From: Luzula sylvatica | Lineage: Eukaryota; Streptophyta; Magnoliopsida; Poales; Juncaceae | Reading direction: 5' to 3' | Length of the DNA: 64,000 nucleotides | Assembly (NCBI GenBank): GCA_946800325.1 | Contig: OX326958.1 | Location: 4,722,001-4,786,000, forward strand | Shown here: positions 22,742 to 34,230 of the stretch, piece by piece | Layout: each line of letters begins with the position of its first letter | Position numbering within the stretch: position 1 is the stretch's first letter | The notes under the pieces: model-generated | Told to the model about the DNA's origin: nothing | Database searches by the model: none | What the model saw: the letters and a program-made list of their open reading frames with translations, nothing else | Made by a program: the position numbers and the translations under genes

Positions 22742-24418
22742 TGATGTGAGGCAAATAAGGCACAAATTGTATGCTTAATTTGGGGATTTTAGCCCTTGTG
22801 AAGAACAATTCTATATACTTTATTAATCATATTTGAGATAACATGAATATTTCTTCACTAAGTGTGTTTTACTGCTTAATCACAGGAATTAGAAGGAATT
22901 TCTGGGAATTTGGAAAGTGTAGTTGTCTCCAACACGTCAAGAGGAGTAAAAACGATATATTACATCGATATATTCGGTACATGAATGAGACGGGAGGCAA
23001 ACAATTATCATGATGAAAACTTACACAAAAGTTTACACGAAAACCACTCAACCCTTAGCCCTTATCCTGCCCACCTACCTTTGGTGGGAATTACTTCCTT
23101 ACCCCCAATCCTCTCCACCAACTCGTGGCCAATAAGAAGACTCCATGAGTGCTATAAATAGGACCACAAGGGCCACGAGTTTGGGACGTTCTTTTCACCC
23201 TTTTTTCTGCCCCATCTCTCTCTCTCGCTCTCTCTCTAAAACACTCCAAGATCCTTCAAGAACTTCAAGAACCCTACAAGAACAAAGTAATTTGCCAAGG
23301 AGATTAATCGTGACCAAGGAATTCCTTCCTTTTTTTCGGCGAATCATCCTCTCTCAAGAATTAACCGTGACCAAGGATCTCCTTCCTTTTCGGTGATTCA
23401 AGAGTTAACCGTGACTCGGGATATTTCTCTCTTTGGCGTTGTGAAGTTGAGTTCAAACCGAGACTCGGAAGAACCCTCTTTTGGAGCTTGAAGAAGGCAT
23501 TAACCATGACTAGGAGCTTCTCCTTTTGGTGATCTTTCTTGAGGAATCCACGACTCGAGTGTCTCTTCTTTTCGGTACCAACCAAACGAACGACCACGAC
23601 TCGGAGAATTGACCATTCGGTGCGAAGGCATAGAAGACAAAGGAAGACACATCGAGCTACTTGCTTCATCTTTAGGTGTACTCTTTCTAATTCTTGTAGT
23701 TCTTGTTGTTTGTGGATTTAGTTGTGTTAAAGAGAATCCCTCGTTTGAATTGAATCTTTGTTCTAAACTTGTTCTTTTACTTGATCTTGTGCTCTCTATT
23801 TCTGCCTTAAACTTAGTTCAAATTTCCATTAATTCAATCCCAAAACAAACCCTCAATTAATCCCTTAATTCAAATCATAAATTCGAAATCCAGAACTAAT
23901 TCCGTTATAACGGAATTTGAATTGCGTTACAACGGACTTGACGGTTTGTACCCGATTTTCAGTCTGTTGATACTCCGTTGTAACGCAACTTAACTCCGTT
24001 GTAACGGACCAGCAAGGAAAAGCATTCAATATCACTCATACCAGTACGTTGTAACGGACATAAGAGTCCGTCGTAACGGATTAACCAATCCGTTATAACG
24101 CTACTCCTATCCGTTATAACGGACTACATCTTTCCGTTGTAACGGAGTTTCCTCCGTTGTAACGGACGTTCATCTCACTTTTAGCGACAGAATTTTCACT
24201 CAAGTCCGTTGTAACGGAACCCACTTCCGTTGTAACGGACTATCTTCTGTGAATTTTCTTCGTTATTTCTCATCCATTTTGATCCAAATTTTGACGCAAT
24301 TGCTCCCCGTGGAACGAATCTATACATTTGCCACTGTACAAACTTAGATTACAAATTTTGTTGATTGTTCGGGGTTTTAACCACAACGATATTTTACACG
24401 ACAAAAACCCGTTCATCA
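22742..24418 (+). mobile_element. Solo LTR of an LTR retrotransposon
   Basis: Begins TGATG and ends CATCA, with a 5-bp target duplication AAAAG (22737-22741 and 24419-24423) inside the arm of the surrounding MULE. No internal retrotransposon domain or second LTR is present, so it is a solo LTR of 1677 bp. A promoter is visible: CCAAT at 23129 and TATAAATA at 23153-23160, followed by CT-rich sequence near the expected start. The transcribed part holds diverged repeats with CCGTGAC(T/C) and, at 23901-24239, twelve near-palindromes TCCGTTRTAACGGA. Superfamily is not certain; length and 5-bp duplication fit Ty3 or Copia. Confidence 0.82.
23901..24239. repeat. Twelve dispersed copies of a 14-bp near-palindrome
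   Basis: TCCGTTRTAACGGA and one- or two-base variants occur twelve times in 339 bp, at irregular spacing of about 15-50 bases. The version with AT in the centre is a perfect palindrome. The copies lie in the downstream half of the solo LTR. The half-site AACGG matches the core bound by plant MYB and MYB3R factors; binding here is inference only. Confidence 0.9.
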
Positions 24419-24565
24419 AAAAGTTAGGGGGTTTTTGAAGAAGCAAAAAATATAGGGGGTTTTTGAGGAAATCTAAAAAAGATAGCGGGTTTTCTAAAAG
24501 TATAGGGGGTTTTTTAGAATTTTCAGAAAAGTTGGGATGTTTTTGAAGAATTCCCCTTCTATATA

Positions 24566-27217
24566 TACTTAATTCGATACGACACCGAATTAAATAGTGT
24601 TCAAGAGTGTTGCTTGGAATATTCGGTGGAAAACTTGACGGGAAAGTAATTTCCATGAAAATATTTGTAGGTGGAAATCACATTCTCTGAGAATGTTTGG
24701 GTTCGCCTGAGAATCTTAGATAACGGGAATGTTCACGTTCACATAGAGATGTCAATGAGACATAAAAAATACCTGCGGGACTGGCAATGCCCGATTTTTT
24801 TACCCGCATCGGTTTCAGTTACGTGTACCCGCCCCGTTGTTACATGTTAACTGTACTTGTTTTATCCAAATTCGAAAATATCAATTTATCCTTGTTTTTT
24901 TTAGTAATTTACCCATATCGTTTTCAATTTTTTGATTATTTTTAAGGTTTGAATCGTCTTCAAATTTCAATAATTTTACGTAATTATGTATTTTTATGGG
25001 TAACGGGCATACCCGCGGGTACGTATTCTACCGACGGGTTCGGAAAAAAAAGTTTATCCGTGGACATTTCGGGTTCGCGTAATACCTGAAAATTTAAGTA
25101 CGGGAAAAAAGTTTATCCGTACCCGTACCCGCACCGCTCCGTTGACATCCCTACATTCCTTTGAATTATGAGAAAGTGATTCTCACCAAAATTGGCGATA
25201 ATGTCACATTCACATGTCATTTACGAAAATACCCACTACTTATTATATTGTTTATTCTTTGTTTATTTATATATTAAATATAATTAGATATTAGTTAGTT
25301 GTAGTTATAATTAAAATAACTATTACATTTATTTTTAGAAAAATAGTATAGAAATTAAATATATAATAATATAATGACAATTATAATTTAAAATTACATT
25401 TATTTATTTTAAATATTAATTCATAAAATGAAGTATAAATGATTGTACAATTATAATGATATTTTCTAATATCATTTTAAGATATATTTTCTAATTTAAA
25501 TGATATTTATAAAATATTATTTTATGAAATAAATTATTATTTATAATTCTACGTAATATGAAATAATATGTTGATATTATATAAAATCCGTAAAACAATA
25601 ATAAAATGTAAAATGGTTTCACAAAAAATCGTAAATGAAATATAACGAAATACTATGTCATTAAATATTTTATTTGTTATTTATTTATTATTTTAAATAG
25701 AGTACAATAATTTATAAAAGAAAACTATTGAAGGAATTCTAAAGTTATAAAAGATATTTTGGTCTAAAAAAAAATTAAATCGATGGAATTCTAAAGTTAA
25801 CACAATTAAGAAAGTACAAAAATAATATAATAATTTTTTTGTTGATAAATACCGAAAAAGTTAGACAGCAAAGTTAGGGGGTTTATAAATAACTACCTAA
25901 CCAAGTCAAAATCATGTTTTGAATCCTTGATTAGATTTATTTGGACCTAATATCGATATTTCAAAAAAATTGGGTAGAGTTTTTTTTTCTGATTTCTACA
26001 GATCATGTCATCAATGAAAAATAAAAAATGATAACATTTGGGCTTAATATTATTATTATTTGTAGTTTTTTCTTGTTAAAGCAACATTTCGGACTGACAT
26101 TTCGAAACCGTTAATAAGTTGGCTGACTCGTGGGCCCCTCATGACCTAAAATTTTATTTGATTTTAATATATATTAATCTTCTCCGGACAAATATCAGTT
26201 CAGGAATTGAATAGTGTTTGCCATTTTTATTTCATTTATTTATTATTTTCAATTAAAAAAAAATGAAAAAGGAAAAAATAAAATGAGGGTATTTTGATTA
26301 CAAAAATACATATTGGACGAAATAATCACGTTTAATTTTCTAAGGAGGTAAAAACACTTCAATTGTTTATATGAGATTTTTGAAGGAATCTTGAAAGTGA
26401 AGGAGATTTTGATAATATTCAAAAAAATTGGGGATTTTGAAAAATTCCTCAAAAATGAAAGTCAGATTTGTATATTTTAGTTTGTATTATATGAATAATT
26501 ACTTATATTGAATAAATTTAATCAGATGTCCGAAATAGTATTTTTATTTATAAGGGTTAACATGATATCTTGAGATTTGTGATTGCTCATAGTTCGGTCA
26601 AAATTGCAATGTATCATCTCGTGAGATTTGAACTTGTATGCATACTTTTAACATGAAGTTTTTTTTACTATTAATAAGTATTATAATTATAATTATAATA
26701 TTCAACAATAACTGAAAAAACTAAAAACATAAAATGTTTTATGTATATTTTTTATTCTTAAAAATTATTTTTGTATATATATTAGAATGTAATTGATTTT
26801 TTTTAATCTTTGTACTAAAAGTAGTAGCAAATAAGAAAAAAAAAACAATGTTATTTGATTTTGTTTTGATATTATACTAAGTATCTCTTCGACAACACAT
26901 GGAATAACGAAAGAGTGGAAGAGTGGAAGAAAAATAATTATATTTCATTTCAAGAGTGTTCGGAATATTAAATATTGTAAAAGTGAAAATAAAAATCAAT
27001 TAATATTTTTTATGAGGAAGGATGAGAGAGAGAGAAAAATTCTTTTGTTCCATTCTAATATAAAATATAAAATATAACAAATTTTAGAAAAAAAATATAA
27101 TAATAATATATTGCACATGACAAAAATTATACTCATTATAATCACATTCTATTTGAATTTTAGAAAATAAATTTCACTTAACATTTTTATGGAAAGACAA
27201 AAGTAAAATTAAAAATA
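24566..27217. other. Intergenic, AT-rich, with one MITE at 24744-25153
   Basis: The MITE has ends TAGAGATGTCAA and the inverse of TAGGGATGTCAAC, and is filled with ACCCG/CGGGTA motifs. The rest (25154-27217) is AT-rich, with fragments resembling the arms of the MULE family at 21796 and 32368 (for example GTTAGGGGGTTT at about 25872, and about 26360-26450). No gene was recognised. Confidence 0.6.
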
Positions 27218-27270
27218 TGCATCTACCGGAGTCGAACTCAGGTCTATTGCTTGGAAGACAATTATCCTAA
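27218..27270 (-). pseudogene. 3' half of a tRNA-Gly(UCC)-like gene, split by a transposon
   Basis: On the minus strand it reads the anticodon arm with loop CTTCCAA (anticodon UCC), the T arm with B box GAGTTCGACTCC, the acceptor strand TAGATGC and discriminator A, then a TTTTT terminator. The 5' half is at 29700-29726. Joined through the shared TTAGGATAA, the halves make the usual 71-nt body. Acceptor and T stems carry mismatches, so the gene may already have been decaying. Confidence 0.8.
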
Positions 27271-29699
27271 GGAAAAATTTAAACAGTAACCAAGTTATTA
27301 AAGTTAATTAACAAAATAACCAAGTTGCGGGGGTAATTTGGAAAATGTCTTTTGCGGGGTTTGAAATCCTGCCGGGCGCAGTCTGAAATAGCGCCTTTTG
27401 TTATTTGTAGTTTACACACGTTAATTGGGGATTAATTGGGGTAATCAAAGGCGTGATTTGAAACAGCGCCTTCATATATATATTTTTGTCACATATTTCA
27501 AAAAAATTAATCCCCTCCAAAATGCACCTGCCGAATTCTCCATTATTTGAATTATTATATTTAATTAATGTGATAGTTAAAACATATAATTAAATTTTCA
27601 ATAAAATTTATTCAAATTTACGAATTCGAATGAATATTAATTATGTATTAAGTTAACAGTTAAAATGTAATGGTTATTATTTTAATTAAATATATTAATT
27701 AGAACATAGAGATGTTATGATAAAATTTGGATAATTTCGGTTCGTATATTTAATTAAAATGATAACCAGTACATGTTAGCTGTTAACTTAATACGTAATT
27801 AATAATTGTTCGAATTCATAAATTTATATAAATTTTAATGAATATTTAATTATATATCTTAATTATCAATATAATTGAACGTAATAACTAAATAATGGAG
27901 AATTCGGCAGGTACATTTTGGAGGAAATTAATTTTTTCTTTTTTTTAATATCTGACACACACGTGACACGGTTGAAAAAAAATATAAAAAATTTATTCTC
28001 TCCAAAATGCACCCGCCGAATTCTCCATTATTTAGTTATTACGTTTAATTATGTTGATAATTATGATATATAATTAAATATTCAGTTAAATTTATTAAAA
28101 TTTATGAATTCGAATAATTATTAATTATTTATTAAGTTAACGGCTAACATGTAATAGTTATTATTTTAATTAAATATACTAATTAGAACATAGAGATGTT
28201 ATAGTAAAATTTGGATAATTTCGATTCATATATTTAATTAAAATAATAACTATTACATATTAGCTGTTAACTTAACACATAATTAATATTCATTCGAATT
28301 CATAAATTTTAACAAATTTTACTGAATATTTAATTATATATCCTAATTATCAACATAATTAAACGTAATAACTAAATAATGGAGAATTCAGCACGTACAT
28401 TTTGAAAGAGATTAATTTTTTCTTTTCTTAATATCTGAAAAAATTTAAGAAAAAATTAATCTCCTCCAAAATGTGCCTGCCGAATTCTCCATTATTTAGT
28501 TATTACGTTTAATTATATTGATAATTAGGATATATAATTAAATATTCAGTAAAATTTATTAAAATTTATGAATTCGAATGAATATTAATTATGTATTAAG
28601 TTAACAGCTAACATGTAATAGTTATTATTTTAATTAAATATACTAATTAGAACATAGAAATGTTATGATAAAATTTGGATAATTTCGGCTCGTGTATTTA
28701 ATTAAAATGATAACCAGTGCATGTTAGATGTTAACTTAATACATAATTAATAATTATTCGAATTCATAAATAGGAATAAATTTTACTGAATATTTAATTA
28801 TATATCCTAATTATCAACATAATTAAACGTAATAACAAAATAATGGAGAATTCGGCGGGTACATTTTGGAGTAGAATAAAAAAATTTATATATTTTTTTT
28901 CAACCGAGTCATATGTGTGTCAGATGTTAAAAAAAAGAAAAAAAATTAATTTCCTCCAACGTGTACCCGCCGAATTCTCCATTATTTAGTTATTACGTTC
29001 AATTATATTGATAATTAAGATATATAATTAAATATTCATTAAAATTTATTCAAATTTATGAATTCGAACAATTATTAATTACGTATTAAGTTAACAGCTA
29101 ACATGTACTGGTTATCATTTTAATTAAATATACGAACCGAAATTATCCAAATTTTATGATAACATCTCTATGTTCTAATTAGTATATTTAATTAAAATAA
29201 TAACCATTACATGTTAGCTTTTAACTTAATGCATAATTAATATTCATTCCAATTCGTAAATTTGAATAAATTTTATTGAATATTGAATTATATGTTTTAA
29301 CTATCACATTAATTAAATATAATAATTCAAATAATGGAGAATTCGGCAGGTGCATTTTGGAGGGGATTAATTTTTTTTTAAGATGTGATAAAAAAAATAT
29401 ATGAAGGTGCATTTTGGAGGGGATTAATTTTTTTTAAGATGTGATAAAAAATATATATGAAGGCGCTGTTTCAAATGGCGCTGTTTCAAACTGTTTCAAA
29501 TCATGCCTTTGCTTGCTTCGTATTTAATCCCCAATTAATCCCCAATTAACGTGGGTAAACTGCAAATAACAAAAGGCGCTATTTTAGACTGCGCCCGGCG
29601 GGATTTCAAACCCCGCAAAAGACATTTTCCAAATTACCCCCAAAACTTGATTATTTTGTTAATTAACTTTAATAACTTGGTTAATGTTCAAATTTTTTC
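27271..29699. mobile_element. MULE-type fold-back element inside a tRNA gene
   Basis: The ends GGAAAAATTTAAACAGTAAC and the inverse of GAAAAAATTTGAACATTAAC lead into arms of about 200 bp that match through AACCAAGTTATTAAAG and TTTGGAAAATGTC. An exact 9-bp duplication TTATCCTAA flanks the element (27262-27270 and 29700-29708). The interior is four successive palindromic modules of about 420 bp (near 27515, 28005, 28460 and 28960), each bounded by CCGAATTCTCCATTATTT and its complement. There is no coding capacity. Confidence 0.87.
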
Positions 29700-29726
29700 T
29701 TATCCTAACCGTTGAACTACATATGC
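29700..29726 (-). pseudogene. 5' half of the split tRNA-Gly(UCC)-like gene
   Basis: On the minus strand it reads the acceptor strand GCATATG, then the A box region TAGTTCAACGG and TTAGGATAA, matching the first 27 nt of plant tRNA-Gly(UCC). It continues, after the inserted element, at 27261-27218. The promoter A and B boxes are now 2.4 kb apart. Confidence 0.8.
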
Positions 29727-29738
29727 TTCTTGATTTAG

Positions 29739-30520
29739 GGCTTGTCTGGAAAGTCAACTTCTAGGGATTACCATGCGAGTTTTACAAATCCTCCTAGGAT
29801 TATAAAGTCTAGCATTATAAAAACATTGTATGTTTGGATGCACACAAGTAAATTTTAGGAAAGCTATGCATTTTATCATTTTTTGCAAATCATAATTAAA
29901 ACAATGTAGTTTTTTCTTAATATATATTCGATAATTTTGTGGAAGTATTATTTTTTTAAATTTACGTGTAATATTTTATTAATATAATCATAACATAATA
30001 TTGTATAGTATAGGAAAAAAAATTAAATTTGTGATGTATATTAATGATTATGTTTCATACCGAAATATAAGAAATTTATCAATAATCTTACAAATCCATG
30101 AAATGTATTCTTTTCATGTATGAGGTCACTAGAATTTATTTAATAATGTATAATTACCACCACCTTATCTCTGATATGTAAAATTATCATCACATGCACT
30201 CATATATATTAAAAATTATTACAACGTTATAAAGAATAATTTTTTTTTTACAGTTACAATCACATATAATTCATCAAAACATTCAAATGCAAACAAAACA
30301 ATAGCCAAATAAAATTAAATTAAAATACCAATTAAAATTTCAGAGTTAACTTATGACTTTCAAATTCTTTTGGTACCCTGTTTTTCTTTATGTATTCAAT
30401 CCAATGTTAAAACGAAATAAGACTCTCTTCATTTTGTTTATTTATCCAATCAAATAAAATTAGAACTTCAAAGTTAAGACTTTCACATTCTCCGAGACTT
30501 AATTTGATCCTGATCTGGTC
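29739..30520. other. Intergenic before the fibrillin gene
   Basis: It starts with GGGCTTGTCTGGAAAGTC, which resembles the end of a small DNA transposon, but no matching right end was found. The rest is AT-rich. No gene was recognised. Confidence 0.4.
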
Positions 30521-30573
30521 CAGAGTTAGTTGGCAAAGAAACTTCGAGAATCCGAATCCAAGAAATATCTATA

Positions 30574-30834
30574 CCACGTCACTCTCACACGCAAACCACG
30601 AGTTAACTTAGTAGTCCTTGGAAGACGCTTTATGCACGGAACCCTCTCACCTCGCCCAATTCAATACTCCATCCCAAATACACACAGTCCACAACAACCA
30701 CCTCAAACAAAACACGCCACGTCACTAAACGACGACGTGGCCTTTTCTCATTGGCCATTCTCCAAGGAATATGTGGAACTTAATACTTCCGACCCCATGC
30801 GAACGTCGTGAAGTTCGTAATGCATCCACGTGTC
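30574..30834 (+). promoter_or_regulatory. Cluster of ACGT elements (ABRE/G-box) upstream of fibrillin
   Basis: ACGT-core sites occur at 30574-30581 (CCACGTCA), 30717-30725 (GCCACGTCA), 30735-30740 (ACGTGG) and 30826-30834 (CCACGTGTC, a G-box/ABRE), all within 340 bp of the start codon. bZIP factors of the abscisic acid and light pathways bind such cores, and fibrillins of this type are known stress/ABA-induced genes. The open frame at 30530-30811 overlaps these sites and is not supported as a gene. Confidence 0.6.
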
Positions 30835-30908
30835 GTTTCTTTACTCGTTAAAATGAAGCTGACATCTCTGTTCATCTTCCACAACTGAACACAGACAAGT
30901 ACACAACC

Positions 30909-32006
30909 ATGTCGGGCTCTCTTTCTTTAAACTCTCTCTCCGTACAATCCCCTGCAATTCTCTCTTCTTCTTCTCGCCATCAACGCCCGTGCTTAACCCC
31001 TTCCTTCTCCACGCTTCATCATGTCTCGTTCCCAAGCTTGTCCCTCAGATCCAGAAATCGATCTTCTCTGTTTGTTCTTCGTGCTGTAACGGACGATGAT
31101 GAGTGGGGAAAGGAATCGCCTGATGTGGCGGTGGCGGATGAACCGGAGAAGACGGAGGTGGTGAGTGAGGTGGATCAACTGAAGAAGAAATTGAAAGCGT
31201 TTTTGTACGGGACGGATCGGGGACTCAAGGCGTCGAGCGAGACTAGGGCTGAGATCATCGAGCTGATCACTCAACTGGAGGCTAAGAATCCTACTCCTGC
31301 CCCAACTGAAGCTCTTCCCTTGCTCAACGGAAAATGGATCCTCGCGTAAGTGATTGAATTTAGGATTTTGATTGATACTTCTTGCCCAAAATCAATTAAT
31401 CAGATATTCATGAAATTGATTGCAGATACACCTCGCTTAACCAGTTACTCCCATTATTGGGATCAGGAAGGCTCCCCGAATTAGTTAAAGTGGAAGAAAT
31501 ATCGCAAACTATTGATTCAGAAGCCTTCACAGTTCAAAACTCGGTCTCCTTTGCTGGTCTACTTGCCACAACTTCGGTCAAAACCAACGCCAAGTTTGAA
31601 ATTCGAAGCCCCAAACGAGTTCAGGTACACAAAACACCGCAACAATTAATATACAAACGGAGTTTAACTTTATTTCGAATTAATTTCATTTCAGTTAAAG
31701 TTCGAGGAGGGAATAATTGGGACACCTCAGCTAACAGACTCGATTGAAATACCCGAAAAGTTCGAGCTTTTTGGGCAAAACATTGATCTCGCCCCGTTTA
31801 AGGGAATATTCACGTCAATTCAAGACGCGGCTTCGTCAGTAGCGAAGACGATTTCGGGCCAGCCGCCTTTGAAAATCCCAATAAGGAGTAACAATGCGGA
31901 ATCGTGGTTGTTGACTACTTATCTCGACGAGGAGTTGAGGATCTCGAGAGGAGATGGGAGCAGCGTTTTCGTGCTGATTAAGGAGGGTAGCTCTCTGCTA
32001 AGTTAA
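30909..32006 (+). CDS. FBN1: Plastid-lipid-associated protein, fibrillin 1 type
   Basis: Structural lipocalin-like protein of plastoglobules and chromoplast fibrils, involved in lipid and carotenoid storage and in photoprotection under stress. Three exons, 30909-31345, 31426-31624 and 31695-32006, encode 315 residues, about the length of Arabidopsis FBN1a/b. Residues 1 to about 57 are a Ser-rich chloroplast transit peptide. An acidic linker leads to the PAP_fibrillin domain, with the family signatures [71 protein letters not shown], the second lipocalin-like block [19 protein letters not shown] and the C-terminal SVFVLIKEG. Intron phases are 2 and 0 with GTAAGT and GTACAC donors. All family blocks are intact and the gene looks functional. 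Two close paralogues exist in many plants, so 1a, 1b or 2 cannot be decided. Confidence 0.95.
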
Positions 32007-32367
32007 AATCACGCGACGATGCAAGCGATTATTTGAATATTGTGGGTTTGTGTGTAATATAATTGTTGTCACGTATCTAGACTAATTGTTCTAACTAGTA
32101 TATAGTATGGCAATATATGATCTTATATATAGTTAATTTCTCAGTTCTATCACTAATGTTACCTTGAGGACAATAGATGATCTGAATATATATCGAAAAT
32201 TAAGTTATAGTTTGAATGAGCATAATTTTGGAAATCATCAGGGATTAGATTGCAAAAGCAGTCAATAAGAAAATAATTGCAAAAGCATGATATGTTACCG
32301 CGATAATATTTGATGCAAGATCTCAATAGATATTGATAATTTACTGAAAATTTTGTGCAAAATTATG

Positions 32368-33973
32368 GGGGAATTCTTCAAAAACCTCCTATCATTTATG
32401 TTATTTGAAAAGTCTCTGTAAATTGAGTTTAATTCATCAAAAATTTCATACTAGGGTTATCTTTTATTTTCCATCCAAAGTATATTTTTTTTGGACCAAA
32501 ATACCTCCATAATTTATTTTATAATTGAATTTATTCTATTAACTAATAAATAAATAATATTTTACCATATAATATTTCATGCATGATGATACTTATTATA
32601 CTATTTTATAATTTATTATATGATTTTTATATAAAATTGTTTCATGTAAAAATTAAAAAAGTAATGTGAAATAATATTTATTTAATAAAATAATACTTTA
32701 TATAATATATATCATAAATAGTAAAATAAAATAGCGAGTTGTAGAATATTATCATAAACTATTTTTAATTATAATAATGTGAAATATTAAATTTATTTAT
32801 GTATTTATTAATTTATATTGAATAAAAGAATTTATAAAAAGAAAATCAAGAAGGATATTTTTGTCTAAAAAAATGAAAATTAGACGGAATGTTAAAGTTA
32901 ATCTTTGTGGGGTTTTTTTTAAGAATTAAATTCAATTTATAGAGGATTTTTTCGAATAATAAAAAAGGTAGCGGGTTTTTGAGAAATCCAAAAACAATTA
33001 AATACGAGTAGTGTTAAGGTGGAGGAAAAGTGAAAACGTGACACATACCTCAACCTGTTCTCTCTCTTGATTGTGTAATAATTTATTCCATTTATTATGT
33101 GACAATGAACTAAAATTGGTTTTGTCAACGTTTCAGTAGTAAAAAATGAGTTGACTCATTTCAATATAATTAATTGAAATTTATTGATATAAATAAATAT
33201 TTTTATTTTTTAATATTGATATTTTAAATTTAAACAAAAAAAATAGTCAACTATGTTTATTGAGAATAATTGATATTTGTTTCGATAAAGAATTTCGACT
33301 TGGCTAGCAAATTATATTTTTCTTTGTTTGAATAAACTAATTTCATAATATAATAAGATACTTATATAGTAATTATATCATAGTCATAAATTAATATTAT
33401 ACATATAATTATTATAATTATTATTATTACATGGATGAAATATAATATTATAATAATAATAATTTTATTTAATAATAATAATAATATATTTTTATTATTT
33501 TATTTTCATCAAATAATAATAATAATATTATTATTATTATTTAATTATTATTTTATTTTCATATGCATATAATTAATATAAAATTATATTTGTTATACAA
33601 ATATAATACTAATTATAGTAATTATATGGATGTAATATAATTATATCACAATACAATTAACATTATTTCAATAATATATATAAATATATAATATAATATT
33701 AATATATGAATATAAAAATTATAATATTTTTTTTATTGTAACATAATGATTTTACAATTGTTAGTATTATAATAATTATATTATTATAATGAAATTCCGA
33801 TTCCAAAATTCCAATAATTTCTAAACTAACAAACAACATATTATTATTTAGACATCCAAATTAACTGTGAAATTATTAATTCCAGAACTTTTTTCTCCTC
33901 CACTTTATAATCCGATTCCACTCTACTAATTCTACTTGCCAAACGGCCCCAAGGGATTATTGAAGAATTCCCC
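32368..33973. mobile_element. MULE-type element related to 21796, with a secondary insertion
   Basis: It starts GGGGAATTCTTCAAAAACCTCC and ends TTGAAGAATTCCCC, with a flanking near-duplication AAAATTAT(G/A) (32359-32367 and 33974-33982). The left arm pairs with about 32880-32990. About 33000-33955 looks like a later insertion close to the right end, itself ending TTGCCAAACGGCCCC in the style of a hAT MITE. The interior is AT-rich and non-coding. Confidence 0.65.
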
Positions 33974-33985
33974 AAAATTATATTA

Positions 33986-34220
33986 TGCCCCTCAAATTTC
34001 CCCTAACAATCTCTCTATCACCAATTAACAATTAATTAACATGATAACTAACATAAATACAATACATTAACGGTTAATTGATATGGATTAAGAATTATTA
34101 TTCATATGTACTTTAATTATATATCAATTAATTGTTAATATAATGTATTTTTATTAATTATCTTGTTAATTAATTGTTAATTGATAATATAAATGATGTT
34201 GGGGGGAATTTGAGGGGCAC
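33986..34220. mobile_element. Palindromic MITE-like element
   Basis: TGCCCCTCAAATTTCCCC at the left is inverted at the right as GGGGGGAATTTGAGGGGCA. The middle is built of ATTAAC/GTTAAT repeats and folds back on itself. Related in design and ends to the element at 1146-1435. Confidence 0.7.
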
Positions 34221-34230
34221 CATATATGAC

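Larger units (their letters stand above)
21796..24556. mobile_element. Palindromic MULE-type MITE interrupted by a solo LTR
   Basis: The ends GGGGAATTCTTCAAAAAC are inverted at the two termini and bounded by an exact 9-bp duplication TTCTATATA (21787-21795 and 24557-24565). The arms contain repeated AAAACCCCCTATCTTTTT-like modules. The middle (about 21895-22740) is itself a long AT-rich palindrome. Without the nested LTR (22742-24418) the element would be about 1.08 kb. It has no coding capacity. Confidence 0.86.

Noticed and set aside
23145..23860. Plus-strand open frames of 60-83 residues after a TATA box
   Set aside because: They lie in the leader part of a solo LTR, and no retroelement domain or plant protein matches them.
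30530..30811. 93-residue plus-strand frame upstream of fibrillin
   Set aside because: It overlaps a cluster of ACGT promoter elements and has no recognisable domain; better explained as promoter.
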